Source: Cognatishimia sp. MH4019 (lineage in GTDB: Bacteria; Pseudomonadota; Alphaproteobacteria; Rhodobacterales; Rhodobacteraceae). From it: 64,000 nt of DNA. Below are positions 28,508 to 36,917 of this stretch, piece after piece. The notes beneath the pieces are model-generated. The model ran no database searches and was not told the origin of the DNA. It was given only the letters and a program-made list of their open reading frames with translations. Numbering within the stretch: the first letter of the stretch is position 1; each line of letters starts with the position of its first letter. The stretch covers positions 1 to 64,000 of the forward strand of contig NZ_JAHTBL010000006.1 of NCBI RefSeq assembly GCF_020177595.1, in the 5' to 3' direction. Position numbers and translations under genes: made by a program.

Positions 28508-29341
28508 ATGCAGCAGTATCACGACGCCCTTCAAACCGTCCTCGACCAGGGAGAGGTCTCAACCGACCGCACCGGGACCGGCACGCTCAGCTATTTCGGC
28601 CTGCAAGCACGCTACCCGTTGGCCGATGGCTTTCCGCTGGTGACCACGAAGAAATTGCACCTCAAATCCATCGTGCACGAGCTGTTATGGTTCCTCGCAG
28701 GCGACACAAATGTCGGATATCTCAAGGAAAACGGGGTTTCGATCTGGGATGAATGGGCAGATGAAAACGGCGATCTGGGGCCTGTCTACGGCTCTCAATG
28801 GCGGCGATTTCCGGCGCTTACACCCACCGGCGATCAGAAAGACGGCGCGCCGACCTTCTTTGCCCACCATGTGGATCAGATCGAAAAACTGGTGGAGGCA
28901 ATCCGGAAAACCCGCGACAGTCGCAGACTGATCGTCTCTGCCTGGAACCCTGGCGAGGTCGATAATATGGCGCTGCCGCCCTGTCACACGCTTTGGCAGG
29001 TGCGCATCATCGGCGGTAAACTGCATCTGCAACTTTACCAACGCTCTGCGGATATGTTCCTGGGCGTGCCGTTCAACATCGCGTCCTACGCGCTGCTTTT
29101 GGCGATGCTGGCCCACGTCACGGGCTATGAGCCGGGCGATTTCGTCCACTCCATTGGCGATGCCCATATCTATTCCAACCATATGGATCAGGTGAAAACC
29201 CAGCTTGCCCGCAGCCCCAAAGCGCTGCCGAAACTGGTTATCAAACGCGATGTAACGTCGATTTTTGACTTTACCTTCGATGACTTCGCGTTTGAGGGAT
29301 ACGATCCTGATCCCGCCATCAAAGCACCGGTGGCCGTCTGA
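28508..29341 (+). CDS. thyA: Thymidylate synthase
   Basis: ThyA makes dTMP from dUMP and methylenetetrahydrofolate. The 277-residue protein has the folate-site and loop motifs: [40 protein letters not shown], the catalytic cysteine in LPPCHTLWQ, and the [19 protein letters not shown] region, with [14 protein letters not shown] near the end. ATG 28508 (MQQYHDAL) starts the family; the frame runs back to 28466. It overlaps folA by 1 nt (TGATG), the classic thyA-folA pair that recycles dihydrofolate. Confidence 0.96.
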   Translation: MQQYHDALQTVLDQGEVSTDRTGTGTLSYFGLQARYPLADGFPLVTTKKLHLKSIVHELLWFLAGDTNVGYLKENGVSIWDEWADENGDLGPVYGSQWRRFPALTPTGDQKDGAPTFFAHHVDQIEKLVEAIRKTRDSRRLIVSAWNPGEVDNMALPPCHTLWQVRIIGGKLHLQLYQRSADMFLGVPFNIASYALLLAMLAHVTGYEPGDFVHSIGDAHIYSNHMDQVKTQLARSPKALPKLVIKRDVTSIFDFTFDDFAFEGYDPDPAIKAPVAV

Positions 29342-29817
29342 TGCTCAGCCTGATCGTGGCCCGCGCACGTCATGGGGCGATTGGAAAGGACAATGAGATC
29401 CCGTGGCATCTGCCAGAAGACCTTAAGCTATTTCAGCGCGAGACGCTGGGCGGGGCGATCATCATGGGGCGCAAAACCTGGGATAGTTTGCCTTACAAGC
29501 CCTTGAAAAGCCGATTGAATATTATTGTTTCGCGCGATGCGTCACTGACTGATCACGTTGCAACATCCCCGCAGGAAGCGGTCTCAATAGCCTATGCACA
29601 AGGCTACCGCCGCGTTTACGGGATTGGGGGCCAGCGCATATACACAGAAATGTTGCCCATCGCTGACCGCTTGCTCATCACAGAAGTCGATCTTGAGATC
29701 GCCGACGCAGACGCCTTCTTTCCTGAATTCAAGGAAAGCGATTGGCGCGAGCTTGGCCGCAGCGAGATCACAGGCGACGGCCCTGCGGCGGTCATGCGCG
29801 AATTGATCCGCGCCTAA
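29341..29817 (+). CDS. folA: Dihydrofolate reductase
   Basis: FolA reduces dihydrofolate to tetrahydrofolate with NADPH. The 158-residue enzyme has the family motifs: GAIGKDNEIPWHLPEDLKLF near the start (with Trp and the catalytic acid Asp or Glu in LPED), GAIIMGRKTWDSLP, and GGQRIYTEMLPIADRLLITEVD. Coupled to thyA by a 1-nt overlap. Its end overlaps the convergent small gene by 4 nt. Confidence 0.95.
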   Translation: MLSLIVARARHGAIGKDNEIPWHLPEDLKLFQRETLGGAIIMGRKTWDSLPYKPLKSRLNIIVSRDASLTDHVATSPQEAVSIAYAQGYRRVYGIGGQRIYTEMLPIADRLLITEVDLEIADADAFFPEFKESDWRELGRSEITGDGPAAVMRELIRA

Positions 29818-30101
29818 CCCTCAAAACCTACGCGGATAGCACGCTCGGCTTTTTGGCGCAGATCAGCCACGATGTCAGGATTGTCGGCCTCCCATGATTT
29901 GAACCCCAGATAGCCGTGCTGCATCTGCTCAAATCGGGCGAGGCTGCCGCGCGGTGCCAGATCGAAGCTTGGAACGAAATAGGTCTTCACCGTCTCATAG
30001 GTCTGGGTGCATCGCAGGACCTCTTCGCCAGACATGGGGCGCAGTGCTGCGGTGCTGTCGCAAATGTAGTAAAGCGCCAAAACGGCGAGAAAATCGGACA
30101 T
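29814..30101 (-). CDS. Small protein of unknown function preceded by a PhaR-like operator
   Basis: This 95-residue protein starts with MSDFLAVLALYYICDSTAALRP, a short hydrophobic segment that could be a signal peptide or membrane anchor, and has two cysteines (ICDS, RCTQ). It contains CTQTYETVKTYFVPSFDLAPRG. I do not recognise the family. The frame extends to 30182, but ATG 30101 is preferred (AGGAGA 6 nt upstream). A perfect TTGCTGCG-A-CGCAGCAA palindrome lies 119 nt upstream, which contains the CTGC-N3-GCAG sequence used by PhaR. That links it to PHA metabolism only by inference. Confidence 0.7.
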   Translation of the reverse strand: MSDFLAVLALYYICDSTAALRPMSGEEVLRCTQTYETVKTYFVPSFDLAPRGSLARFEQMQHGYLGFKSWEADNPDIVADLRQKAERAIRVGFEG

Positions 30102-30219
30102 AACGCGTCTCCTGTATAGGCGGAGACGGGTAGGCCTCCGCAGGTTGCGGTGTCCTCCCCAGCGCGACGTTGCGCGCATCATGAGTGTTGCATGAACTGG
30201 TTAACAAATCGCCGATAAA

Positions 30220-30236
30220 TTGCTGCGACGCAGCAA
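30220..30236. promoter_or_regulatory. 17-bp perfect palindrome, candidate PhaR operator
   Basis: TTGCTGCG-A-CGCAGCAA is a perfect dyad and includes CTGC-GAC-GCAG (30223-30233), the CTGC-N3-GCAG form reported for PhaR of Paracoccus and Rhodobacter (from memory). It closely resembles the site in the phasin promoter at 53300-53316 (TGCTGC-N3-GCAGCA in both). The nearest start it could control is the minus-strand gene at 30101. Confidence 0.5.
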
Positions 30237-30287
30237 ATGTCGCGATGCAAGCTTAGATACGCGGCTGAATGCTGTGAAATCAGGCAT

Positions 30288-30320
30288 AAAAAAAGCCGCC
30301 CCTCGAAAGGCGCGGCTTTT
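30288..30320 (-). terminator. Rho-independent terminator of cspA
   Basis: The stem AAAAGCCGC/GCGGCTTTT (30291-30299 with 30312-30320), extended by CCT/AGG around a CGAA-type tetraloop, is followed on the minus strand by seven T. It ends 24 nt from the cspA stop and is a textbook intrinsic terminator. Confidence 0.9.
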
Positions 30321-30343
30321 AGGTTTGGGGGGTTGGGGAACGC

Positions 30344-30550
30344 TTACAGCGCTTTCAACTCGCCTGCCGACTGACGGCCGTCACGGCCTTCGATCATCTC
30401 GTATTCGATCTTCATATTGTCGGCGAGGCCTGTCATGCCTGCGCGTTCCACGGCGGAAATATGGACGAAAACGTCCTTACCGCCGTCATCGGGTTCGATA
30501 AATCCGAACCCTTTTGTGGTGTTGAACCATTTCACGGTGCCAGTGGCCAT
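30344..30550 (-). CDS. cspA: Cold-shock domain protein
   Basis: This 68-residue CSD protein binds single-stranded nucleic acids and probably acts as an RNA chaperone. RNP1 is KGFGFIEP (residues 14-21) and RNP2 is DVFVHISAVERAG. The ribosome-binding site (AAGGAGAAGAC) precedes the ATG at 30550. A strong intrinsic terminator follows. It could be cold-induced or growth-phase regulated; several paralogues are usual, so cold induction cannot be assumed. Confidence 0.95.
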   Translation of the reverse strand: MATGTVKWFNTTKGFGFIEPDDGGKDVFVHISAVERAGMTGLADNMKIEYEMIEGRDGRQSAGELKAL

Positions 30551-30707
30551 CCGTCTTCTCCTTCAATTTGCCGCTGCAGAGCGGATCGTGGCCTTGGTCA
30601 GACTTGTGATCTCACGGGACGAGGCCGCCCCCCGCAAGTTCATGAATGTAATTTTAGACCGATTACCAAAAAAACAAGGGTGCGCCCCGTGGGTTAACAT
30701 GGTTTTC

Positions 30708-30736
30708 ATGGCTCAACCTCTTGGAGAAGGAGCCAT
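30708..30736 (+). promoter_or_regulatory. Hairpin holding the ribosome-binding site of the Spx/ArsC-like gene
   Basis: ATGGCTC (30708-30714) pairs perfectly with GAGCCAT (30730-30736) over a 15-nt loop. The Shine-Dalgarno sequence AAGGAG (30727-30732) overlaps the 3' arm, 5 nt before ATG 30738. The 7-bp stem is short, so this may be chance. Confidence 0.4.
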
Positions 30737-30737
30737 T

Positions 30738-31061
30738 ATGCAGTTCTACGGGCTAAAAACCTGCGATACCTGTCGCAAAGCACAAAAATTACTCACCGAG
30801 GCGGGGCATTCGGTCACAGTGACCGATGTGCGTGCCGATGGCGTCTCCCGCGCTGATCTAGAGCGGTTTCACGCGGCTTTCGGCGATGCGCTGGTGAATA
30901 CACGCTCGACCACGTGGCGCGGGTTGAGCGATGAAGACCGCGCGCGTGACCCGATCGCGCTGTTGCTGGACCACCCGACATTGATGAAGCGCCCGGTGAT
31001 TGAGGCCGATACGCTCTACCTAGGGTGGGGCAAGGACGTGCAGGCTAAGTTGATCGGCTAA
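30738..31061 (+). CDS. Arsenate reductase-like/Spx-family protein
   Basis: This 107-residue thioredoxin-fold protein belongs to the ArsC/Spx/YffB group. It starts MQFYGLKTCDTCRKAQKLL with the CxxC pair CDTC (residues 9-12), then has NTRSTTWRGLSDEDR and HPTLMKRPVIEAD, the RP-V motif of the family. It resembles the YffB (Spx-like) branch, which is not a true arsenate reductase. The ATG at 30738 is supported by AAGGAG; the frame extends upstream without support. It converges with the DoxX gene (17-nt overlap). Confidence 0.85.
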   Translation: MQFYGLKTCDTCRKAQKLLTEAGHSVTVTDVRADGVSRADLERFHAAFGDALVNTRSTTWRGLSDEDRARDPIALLLDHPTLMKRPVIEADTLYLGWGKDVQAKLIG

Positions 31062-31590
31062 GCAGTCGGTCAAGCGACAGCGGACCAGCGCCACGAAAGA
31101 CCAGCACGAGCAGCGGGAAGACCCACATTGCGCGCTGATCCGCGATCAGGCTGGAGGCCCCTTTGTCGAACCACGCACCGATATCGGCGGCGGCCAGATT
31201 GTGGCCTGTGATATCGACCAGCGTTTGCACCGCGATAAACACGATCATCCCAAGGCTCGACAGGCGCGTGAGCAGGCCCAGCACGATCAGAACGGGCAGG
31301 ATGAACTCTGCCCAGGTGCCTGCGACCACGACCAGCCAGTGAAACGCGTTCAATTGCGAGGTGTCATAACCCACCGCCTCGACCGCTTTCGGGAAGATTT
31401 GGATATAAGCGCCGCTGGAGGGTCTGAGAAAACCCAGTACGCCTTCGCCCAGTTTTGTTGTCGCTGAAGACCAATAATAGCTGAACAGCACCGCAGCGAA
31501 AAGGACGCGGGCAAGGGTTGGCGTGACCCAATCTGCGCTGCGATCCAGCGCTGCTGCTGTGCGATTGTGTAAGGAAATCAAGCTATTCAT
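31045..31590 (-). CDS. DoxX-family membrane protein of the bufferin operon
   Basis: This 181-residue protein has four predicted membrane helices (about 28-45, 82-102, 108-128, 153-170) in the DoxX layout (LARVLFAAVLFSYYWSSATTK at the start; VAGTWAEFILPVLIVLGLLTRLSSLG in the middle). DoxX genes often close bufferin and HvfABC-type operons, where the protein may pass electrons or help maturation in the membrane. It overlaps bufC by 4 nt (ATGA). Its biochemical role is not proven. Confidence 0.85.
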   Translation of the reverse strand: MNSLISLHNRTAAALDRSADWVTPTLARVLFAAVLFSYYWSSATTKLGEGVLGFLRPSSGAYIQIFPKAVEAVGYDTSQLNAFHWLVVVAGTWAEFILPVLIVLGLLTRLSSLGMIVFIAVQTLVDITGHNLAAADIGAWFDKGASSLIADQRAMWVFPLLVLVFRGAGPLSLDRLLSRST

Positions 31591-32342
31591 GTCGGTGGTC
31601 CAATCGTGAGTGACGTCAGAGCGCTAGCGCCTAAGAGACATCCCAGTGTCGCGCTGAGATCGAAATCGGGATGCGTTTGGGTGACGCTCTCGAACGCGGT
31701 GCCGAGGGTCTCGCCTTGGCCAAGTGCTGAGATGAATGTCGCAGCACCCATGGGCAAAAGCGTTTGCACCGGATCAAATTCGGGCCGCGCGATCATGACG
31801 TCTTGCGCCTGCATTTGTGGCTTTGGGCCACCTGCCATGTTGAACTGCCAAAGCGCGTGGATCGGCCACTCCGATGTCACGATCCGCAGCGCTGGGGCCA
31901 GCGTGAAGCGCGCCTGCATCAGGTCCTCAGGCGCCAAGGCTCCCAGCGTTTCGGATGCAATCGGGGTGCTGTCAGCGCTATGATAGGCCTCCCGTATTGC
32001 AATCTCGAGCCGGGCGACATCCGCAAGGTAAGGCAGATGGGCGACAGGCTCGAAGCTGCGCAGAAACTCTGGCATGGCCGCGCCGTAATACATCATCAGC
32101 GCCGAACTGGGCGGATGTGCGCGCAAATAAACTCCCGCCATGGCGCGGAAAAACTCGTCGCCGAGCAGTTTATGGATGACCGGAAACGCTGTTTCCAAGG
32201 CGTCCGTCAGGCTGACGGCGACGTTATTGCGATAGACATCGAAACGCTTGGGGGCAGGGCGGCCCTGAGGGTCGACCAAGCCGTCCGGCACGGCGCTTTT
32301 GGGATCAAGCAACGCCTGTGTGAAATCAGTTTGATCGGTCAT
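31587..32342 (-). CDS. bufC: DUF2063 protein, BufC-type maturation partner
   Basis: This 251-residue protein has the DUF2063 N-terminal domain ([16 protein letters not shown], then [25 protein letters not shown] and [20 protein letters not shown]) followed by an alpha/beta region. DUF2063 proteins pair with DUF692 enzymes (MbnC with MbnB in methanobactin synthesis; BufC with BufB) and recruit or present the precursor peptide. The start at 32342 overlaps the bufB stop as ATGA and fits the family start MTDQTDFTQ. It overlaps the doxX gene by 4 nt. Confidence 0.88.
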   Translation of the reverse strand: MTDQTDFTQALLDPKSAVPDGLVDPQGRPAPKRFDVYRNNVAVSLTDALETAFPVIHKLLGDEFFRAMAGVYLRAHPPSSALMMYYGAAMPEFLRSFEPVAHLPYLADVARLEIAIREAYHSADSTPIASETLGALAPEDLMQARFTLAPALRIVTSEWPIHALWQFNMAGGPKPQMQAQDVMIARPEFDPVQTLLPMGAATFISALGQGETLGTAFESVTQTHPDFDLSATLGCLLGASALTSLTIGPPT

Positions 32343-33196
32343 TGTGCCAACTGCGCGAGTGCGGCCTCGGCCCGGGCGGCTTCGGCGGCCAGAACCGGCC
32401 ATTCGGGCACGTCATTGTCCCATTCGATCAGCGTGGGCTTTGCCCCGCCGCGGGCAATCGTGTGGTCATAAAGCGCCCAGACTGGATCAACGACGGGCTT
32501 GCCATGGCTGTCGATCAGCAAGGTCGCGCCATGGTCGTCTTCATCCTCGTCATGCCCGCCAAGGTGAATTTCTCCAACCTTATCAAGGGGAAAGGCGTCG
32601 ATATAGCTGAGCGGATCGGTTTGTTGATTGGTGGCGGAGACAAAGACATTGTTCACGTCAAAAAGCAGCCCGCAGCCGGTGCGCGTCGCGATCTCCGACA
32701 GGAAATCGACCTCAAGCATATCGCTTTCGGAAAACGCCAAATAGGTCGAAGGGTTCTCCAGCAGCATTCGCCGGCCGACGGCCTCTTGCACCTCGTCGAT
32801 ATGGTCACAAACCCGCGCCAAAGTCGCCGCCGTGTAAGGCAGGGGCAGCAGGTCATTCAGGAAGTGGCTGTCATGAGTGGACCACGCCAGATGCTCCGAA
32901 AAGCTGGCTGGTTTCAGCCAGCCGATCAGGTGCTTGAGGCGCGCGAGGTGTTCAGGGTCAAGACGGCCTTCGCCGCCGATGGACAGGCCTACGCCATGCA
33001 CCGAAATGGCAAAACGTTCGGCCAAGGCGCGCATTTGCGCCAGAGGGCGGCCACCGGCGCCCATGTAATTCTCTGCATGGATTTCCAACCAGGCCACGGG
33101 GCCAGGGTCTGCCATGATCTCTGCGAAATGCTGGGGTTTATAGCCCACGCCGGGTTTGTTTGGCAGGCGGTCGAAAGGGGGGGACGCATCAAGCAT
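32339..33196 (-). CDS. bufB: DUF692 multinuclear iron enzyme, BufB-type maturase
   Basis: DUF692 enzymes (MbnB family) are TIM-barrel proteins with iron centres that oxidise cysteine in ribosomal peptides. All the expected metal-ligand segments are visible: [65 protein letters not shown] and [11 protein letters not shown]. The start at 33196 ([12 protein letters not shown]) has AAAGAG 7 nt upstream; a TTG at 33217 is a weaker alternative. The gene is separated from bufA by 72 nt with a hairpin and overlaps bufC by 4 nt. Confidence 0.9.
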   Translation of the reverse strand: MLDASPPFDRLPNKPGVGYKPQHFAEIMADPGPVAWLEIHAENYMGAGGRPLAQMRALAERFAISVHGVGLSIGGEGRLDPEHLARLKHLIGWLKPASFSEHLAWSTHDSHFLNDLLPLPYTAATLARVCDHIDEVQEAVGRRMLLENPSTYLAFSESDMLEVDFLSEIATRTGCGLLFDVNNVFVSATNQQTDPLSYIDAFPLDKVGEIHLGGHDEDEDDHGATLLIDSHGKPVVDPVWALYDHTIARGGAKPTLIEWDNDVPEWPVLAAEAARAEAALAQLAQ

Positions 33197-33223
33197 GAGG
33201 GGTCTCTTTGTCGTCAAAGCGAT

Positions 33224-33252
33224 GAGCCCTCGCCACTGGGAGGCGAAGGCTC
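33224..33252 (-). terminator. Hairpin between bufA and bufB, candidate attenuator
   Basis: GAGCCCTCGCC (33224-33234) and GGCGAAGGCTC (33242-33252) form an 11-bp stem with one mismatch and a 7-nt loop. On the minus strand it follows the bufA stop and is trailed by ATCGCTTT, not a full T-tract. It may reduce readthrough or protect the bufA mRNA end so that more precursor than enzyme is made. Confidence 0.6.
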
Positions 33253-33268
33253 AAAGGTGCGCTATGGC

Positions 33269-33574
33269 TTATGCCGGCAGGTCGCGGTCCAGCTCTTCGA
33301 GAGACCCCGAACGCTCGGTGCCATCGGCCATTGCGGGAAGCTCGATGTCAGCGCAGGTTCCGGCCTCAACGAGGGTCCAGGCATTGCCCTGATAATCGAC
33401 AGTCGAGGTGCCAGCGCAGGACGTGCCGGGGCCTGCTGCGCAGTCATTTTCGCCAGCCAACGAAACACCGAAGCACTTTTCTTGGGCTTGCGCGTGAACG
33501 GGCGTGGTCATCTGAACGGAAAGGGCAGCGGCAACGGCGCCAGCAACGGCGAGAGTTTTTGCGGTGGTCGACAT
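33269..33574 (-). CDS. bufA: BufA1-type bufferin precursor (DUF2282), exported metallophore
   Basis: This 101-residue precursor has a signal peptide (residues 1-28, ending PVHA) and the pattern of DUF2282/BufA1: EKCFGV, ENDCAAG, SCAGTS and AGTCADIEL, with Cys at 34, 45, 53 and 74. In characterised bufferins such cysteines are converted by BufB/BufC to thiooxazole-type rings or form a disulfide, and the peptide binds copper in the periplasm (from memory of Caulobacter work). The start at 33574 ([10 protein letters not shown]) is chosen because it begins the signal peptide; the frame extends to 33601. The tail after Cys74 is acidic and Cys-free. Confidence 0.88.
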   Translation of the reverse strand: MSTTAKTLAVAGAVAAALSVQMTTPVHAQAQEKCFGVSLAGENDCAAGPGTSCAGTSTVDYQGNAWTLVEAGTCADIELPAMADGTERSGSLEELDRDLPA

Positions 33575-33668
33575 GAGGTAGAATTCCTTCGTGTTGGTCA
33601 TGAATGTCGCGATGTGCGATAGCCAGACCTTAGAAGGCCGATCATGTCACGCACCACTCACATGCCTG

Positions 33669-33698
33669 TGTAACACGGCCCCGTCAGGAACTGTAACA
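33669..33698. promoter_or_regulatory. Two TGTAACA repeats upstream of bufA
   Basis: TGTAACA occurs at 33669-33675 and 33692-33698, a 23-nt period, about 95-125 nt upstream of the bufA start. A direct repeat at this spacing could be an operator or sigma-factor element. No regulator gene adjoins, and the function is unknown. Confidence 0.3.
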
Positions 33699-33794
33699 AA
33701 TGGTATGCGGTTGTATTCTAACTTTAAGCGACTGAAAACGCTTGTAAATACGACGTTCAAAAAGTGGGCGGCACGTGGTGCACGCGCCTCTTTA

Positions 33795-34283
33795 TCACCC
33801 GGCAAGGCGCATTTTTGCCATTTGTGTTTCATAACCGACCGACTCGTCGCTGGCAGTCGCCGTCATTGACGGACACCAGACACTGCCCACCAGCATGAAT
33901 CCGTCTTGCTCCAACATCAGTTGAGTAAAGCGCAGATCATGCAGGACCGGCAGCCGATCTGTTCCGCAGAGCAGCGCTTTGGCGGCAATAACGCGCGTCT
34001 CCGCCTGTCCGGGCCCATCGCAGAGCACGATCTCTTGGGTCGGGGCCATAATCAGATCGCGGCAGGGGGCGTTTTCAGTCAATGTCCCTGCGCGCAGTCG
34101 CACCGGTTGCACACCCGGCGCCCGCGCCACTTCGCGGGCAGAGAGTTGTGTGTGCCCCACCCAAACGACGCGGGCCAGCTTGCCCGCGAGTGTCAAGATG
34201 CGGTCGCCCGGCACCAAGCGTTCAATGGTGCGTAGGCCGAAACCTGTTTCCACTTCCGTGCCGTGCAAAAACCCGTAGCTCAT
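33795..34283 (-). CDS. Short Hint-domain protein lacking the catalytic cysteine
   Basis: This 162-residue protein consists of a Hint_2-type (hedgehog/intein) domain. GTEVETGFGLRTIERLVPGDRI aligns with the usual GTLIATPTGLRRIEDIAVGD of the other Hint protein in this window, but the Cys before it (CFxxGT) is replaced: here GFLHGT. Without Cys, autoprocessing is unlikely. No signal peptide. Its ribosome-binding site sits in a small perfect hairpin. Roseobacter Hint proteins are often exported or linked to calcium-binding repeats; this short form has neither. Confidence 0.75.
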   Translation of the reverse strand: MSYGFLHGTEVETGFGLRTIERLVPGDRILTLAGKLARVVWVGHTQLSAREVARAPGVQPVRLRAGTLTENAPCRDLIMAPTQEIVLCDGPGQAETRVIAAKALLCGTDRLPVLHDLRFTQLMLEQDGFMLVGSVWCPSMTATASDESVGYETQMAKMRLAG

Positions 34284-34286
34284 AGG

Positions 34287-34309
34287 AACCTCATAGCGTT
34301 GCTGAGGTT
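34287..34309 (-). promoter_or_regulatory. Hairpin holding the ribosome-binding site of the Hint gene
   Basis: On the minus strand, AACCTCA pairs perfectly with TGAGGTT over a 9-nt loop. The GAGG in the 3' arm is the ribosome-binding site, and the hairpin ends 3 nt before the ATG at 34283. It is one of four such arrangements in the window. Confidence 0.45.
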
Positions 34310-34430
34310 AAAATGGCGTTTAGAGGAGCGTGCCGAACGGGGAAAAACGGCTCAACCGCCTCAAAACGCAGGGCTCTGAGGGGCTAAGCCATTCATCTTC
34401 AAAACTTTTTGCAGGGCTTGGTTGGCTTTC

Positions 34431-36377
34431 TTACGCCACGTCGGGCGCTTTCGCCTCCGCTCCCAGATCACGCAAAACATCCTGCAGCGCTTGGACCGAG
34501 GTCTGCTTTTCGCCCAAACGACGCAAGGACACCGTGCCTTCGTCCACTTCGCGCTGCCCGCAAGCCAGAATCACGGGGACCTTGCCAAGCGAGTGTTCGC
34601 GGACTTTGTAGTTGATCTTTTCGTTGCGGATATCGGCCTCAGCCCGCACGCCCGCCTTGCGCAAAGCGGCCACGACCTCGTGCACATACGCGTCCGCATC
34701 CGACACGATGGAGGCGACAACCACCTGACGCGGCGCCAGCCAGAAGGGCAGGCGGCCGGCTGAGTTCTCGATCAGGATACCGATAAAGCGTTCAAATGAC
34801 CCCAGCGTCGCGCGGTGTAGCATCACAGGCCGGTGCTTGGCGCCGTCTTCACCAATATAATTCGCATCCAGCCGTTCAGGCAGCACGAAATCCACCTGAT
34901 GGGTGCCGCATTGCCAATCCCGCCCGATGGCATCGGTCAGAACAAACTCCAATTTCGGTCCATAGAACGCGCCTTCTCCGGGGTTGAGTTCCGGCTCGAT
35001 CCCTGCCGCACGGGTCGCGTTCAACAAAGCCTCTTCCGCCTTGTCCCACACTTCGTCCGATCCTGCGCGCATCTCTGGTCGGTCCGAGAATTTCACCTTG
35101 AAGCTATCGAAGCCCAAGTCGTGATAAACCTTCGACAAGAACTCGATAAACTCCGCGGTCTCGGATTCAATCTGGTCTTCGCGGCAGAAGATATGCCCAT
35201 CATCCTGCGTGAACCCGCGCACCCGCATGATACCGTGCAGTGCGCCTGATGGCTCATACCGGTTGCACGACCCGAACTCGGCCATCCGCAACGGCAGATC
35301 ACGATAGGATTTCAAGCCCTGGTTGAAGATTTGCACGTGGCACGGGCAGTTCATCGGCTTCAGTGCGTTCACCGATTTCTCGCGCGCGTGTTCCTCGTCC
35401 ACCTCGACGATGAACATATGCTCTTGATACTTTTCCCAGTGCCCTGAGGCTTCCCACAATTTGCGGTCCACGACCTGAGGCGTGTTCACCTCGACATACC
35501 CGCCATCCTGCTGACGGCGGCGGACGTAATCCTGCAGTTCAGTATAGATGCGCCAGCCATTCGGATGCCAGAAAATCTGCCCCGGCGCTTCTTCCTGCAT
35601 ATGAAACAGGTCCATCTCGCGGCCCAGCTTGCGGTGATCGCGCTTGGCGGCTTCCTCCAGCATGTGCAAATGCTTGCGCAGCTCTTCCTTATTGGTGAAG
35701 GCCACCCCGTAAATCCGCTGGAGCATCGCGCGGTCACTGTCGCCGCGCCAATAGGCACCCGCGACGCTCATCAGCTTGAACGCATCCGCAGGCACCTGTC
35801 CGGTATGCTGTAAATGCGGGCCACGGCACAGGTCCTGCCAGTCACCGTGCCAATACATCCGCAAAGGTTCATCACCGGGAATGCTGTCGATCAACTCAAC
35901 CTTATAGGGCTCGCCTGACGCCTCATAATGCGCAACCGCGCGCGCGCGGTCCCACACTTCCGTGCGGACTGGGTCGCGCTTGTTGATGATCTCTTTCATC
36001 TTCCTTTCGATGAGGCCCAGATCTTCGGGCGTAAACGGCTCGGCGCGATCAAAATCGTAATACCAGCCGTCCTTGATGACCGGTCCGATGGTCACCTTCA
36101 CATCCGGCCAAATCTCTTGCACCGCGCGCGCCATGATATGCGCAAGATCGTGGCGCACCAGTTCCTCGGCAGGCTCGCGGTCTTTCATCGTGTTGATCGC
36201 AATCGAGGCGTCTGCTTCAATCGGCCACTGCAAATCCCAATGCGCGCCATCAACGGTCGCCGAAATCGCTTTCTTGGCGAGCGAGTTGGAGATACCAGCC
36301 GCGATCTCAGCAGGGGTCACCCCGGCGTCAAAATCACGCGCATTGCCATCAGGAAAAGTCAGAGAGATTTGGGCCAT
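34431..36377 (-). CDS. thrS: Threonyl-tRNA synthetase
   Basis: ThrS charges tRNA-Thr. It has the N-terminal TGS-like region, the editing domain with [11 protein letters not shown] and [10 protein letters not shown], and the class II core with NCPCHVQIF (zinc-site Cys) and [14 protein letters not shown], then [18 protein letters not shown] (motif 3) and the anticodon-binding domain ending before [12 protein letters not shown]. 648 aa is normal. The start at 36377 has AGGAG at a suitable distance; a GTG at 36386 is too close to that site. A full editing domain is retained. Confidence 0.96.
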   Translation of the reverse strand: MAQISLTFPDGNARDFDAGVTPAEIAAGISNSLAKKAISATVDGAHWDLQWPIEADASIAINTMKDREPAEELVRHDLAHIMARAVQEIWPDVKVTIGPVIKDGWYYDFDRAEPFTPEDLGLIERKMKEIINKRDPVRTEVWDRARAVAHYEASGEPYKVELIDSIPGDEPLRMYWHGDWQDLCRGPHLQHTGQVPADAFKLMSVAGAYWRGDSDRAMLQRIYGVAFTNKEELRKHLHMLEEAAKRDHRKLGREMDLFHMQEEAPGQIFWHPNGWRIYTELQDYVRRRQQDGGYVEVNTPQVVDRKLWEASGHWEKYQEHMFIVEVDEEHAREKSVNALKPMNCPCHVQIFNQGLKSYRDLPLRMAEFGSCNRYEPSGALHGIMRVRGFTQDDGHIFCREDQIESETAEFIEFLSKVYHDLGFDSFKVKFSDRPEMRAGSDEVWDKAEEALLNATRAAGIEPELNPGEGAFYGPKLEFVLTDAIGRDWQCGTHQVDFVLPERLDANYIGEDGAKHRPVMLHRATLGSFERFIGILIENSAGRLPFWLAPRQVVVASIVSDADAYVHEVVAALRKAGVRAEADIRNEKINYKVREHSLGKVPVILACGQREVDEGTVSLRRLGEKQTSVQALQDVLRDLGAEAKAPDVA

Positions 36378-36515
36378 CAAAGGCACTCCTCGTCAGTTTG
36401 GCGCCCACGGAACGCCCGGTTGCGGGTTATGTATGCGGTCCAAATGCCGAAAGGGGCCTGCGCTGTCAACGCCGCCCCTTTCACTTTGGTAAAAATATCC
36501 GCGCCGCAGGCAAAC

Positions 36516-36917
36516 TCACGCCAGCAATACAGCGCCTCCGATCAGCAGAATGCAGATCCATCCGGCCGTGAAAATGACCGGGCGGACCGGAAACCGTGCA
36601 AGCCCGCTGATCATGCCCACCGCATGGGCCACCCGCAGCCAGAAGAGCGCGGTGGCTGCGATCACCGTCAAACCCGTCGAGACCCCTTGCAAATGGGCCA
36701 CCAGAACAACTGCCGCAAAAGGCAAGAACTGTTCAATCATGTTCAGATGCGCGCGGTTGGCGCGGTGCACCCAGGCAGGCATCTGGCGCAGATCGGGCGG
36801 GCGTTTAAAGTCCGCCACCTCCCGCGCCTCGGTCGCATTCACGCCGATGATGAACGGCAGCCAAAGCGACGCTGCCAGCAAGGCGCTGAGCGTCAGATAG
36901 GTCAGCTCGATGCTCAT
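36516..36917 (-). CDS. MAPEG-family membrane protein
   Basis: This 133-residue protein has four predicted helices (about 3-24, 60-80, 84-104, 112-130) and the MAPEG pattern: a loop with R-A-x-x-N-x-x-E between helices 1 and 2 (HRANRAHLNMIEQFLPF). MAPEG proteins conjugate glutathione or reduce peroxides in the membrane, although bacterial members are often uncharacterised. ATG 36917 overlaps the upstream ArsR-SRPBCC gene stop (ATGA), so the two are co-translated and regulated together. Confidence 0.85.
   Translation of the reverse strand: MSIELTYLTLSALLAASLWLPFIIGVNATEAREVADFKRPPDLRQMPAWVHRANRAHLNMIEQFLPFAAVVLVAHLQGVSTGLTVIAATALFWLRVAHAVGMISGLARFPVRPVIFTAGWICILLIGGAVLLA

Noticed and set aside
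30738-31061. True arsenate reductase.
   Set aside because: It looks like the YffB/Spx-like branch, and there are no ars transport genes or ArsR metal-site motifs nearby.
32342-33622. Long plus-strand frame opposite bufB and bufA.
   Set aside because: No domain; the minus-strand bufferin genes have all the expected motifs.
33795-34283. Intein inserted in a host protein.
   Set aside because: It is a separate short gene with no extein flanks, and lacks the catalytic Cys.
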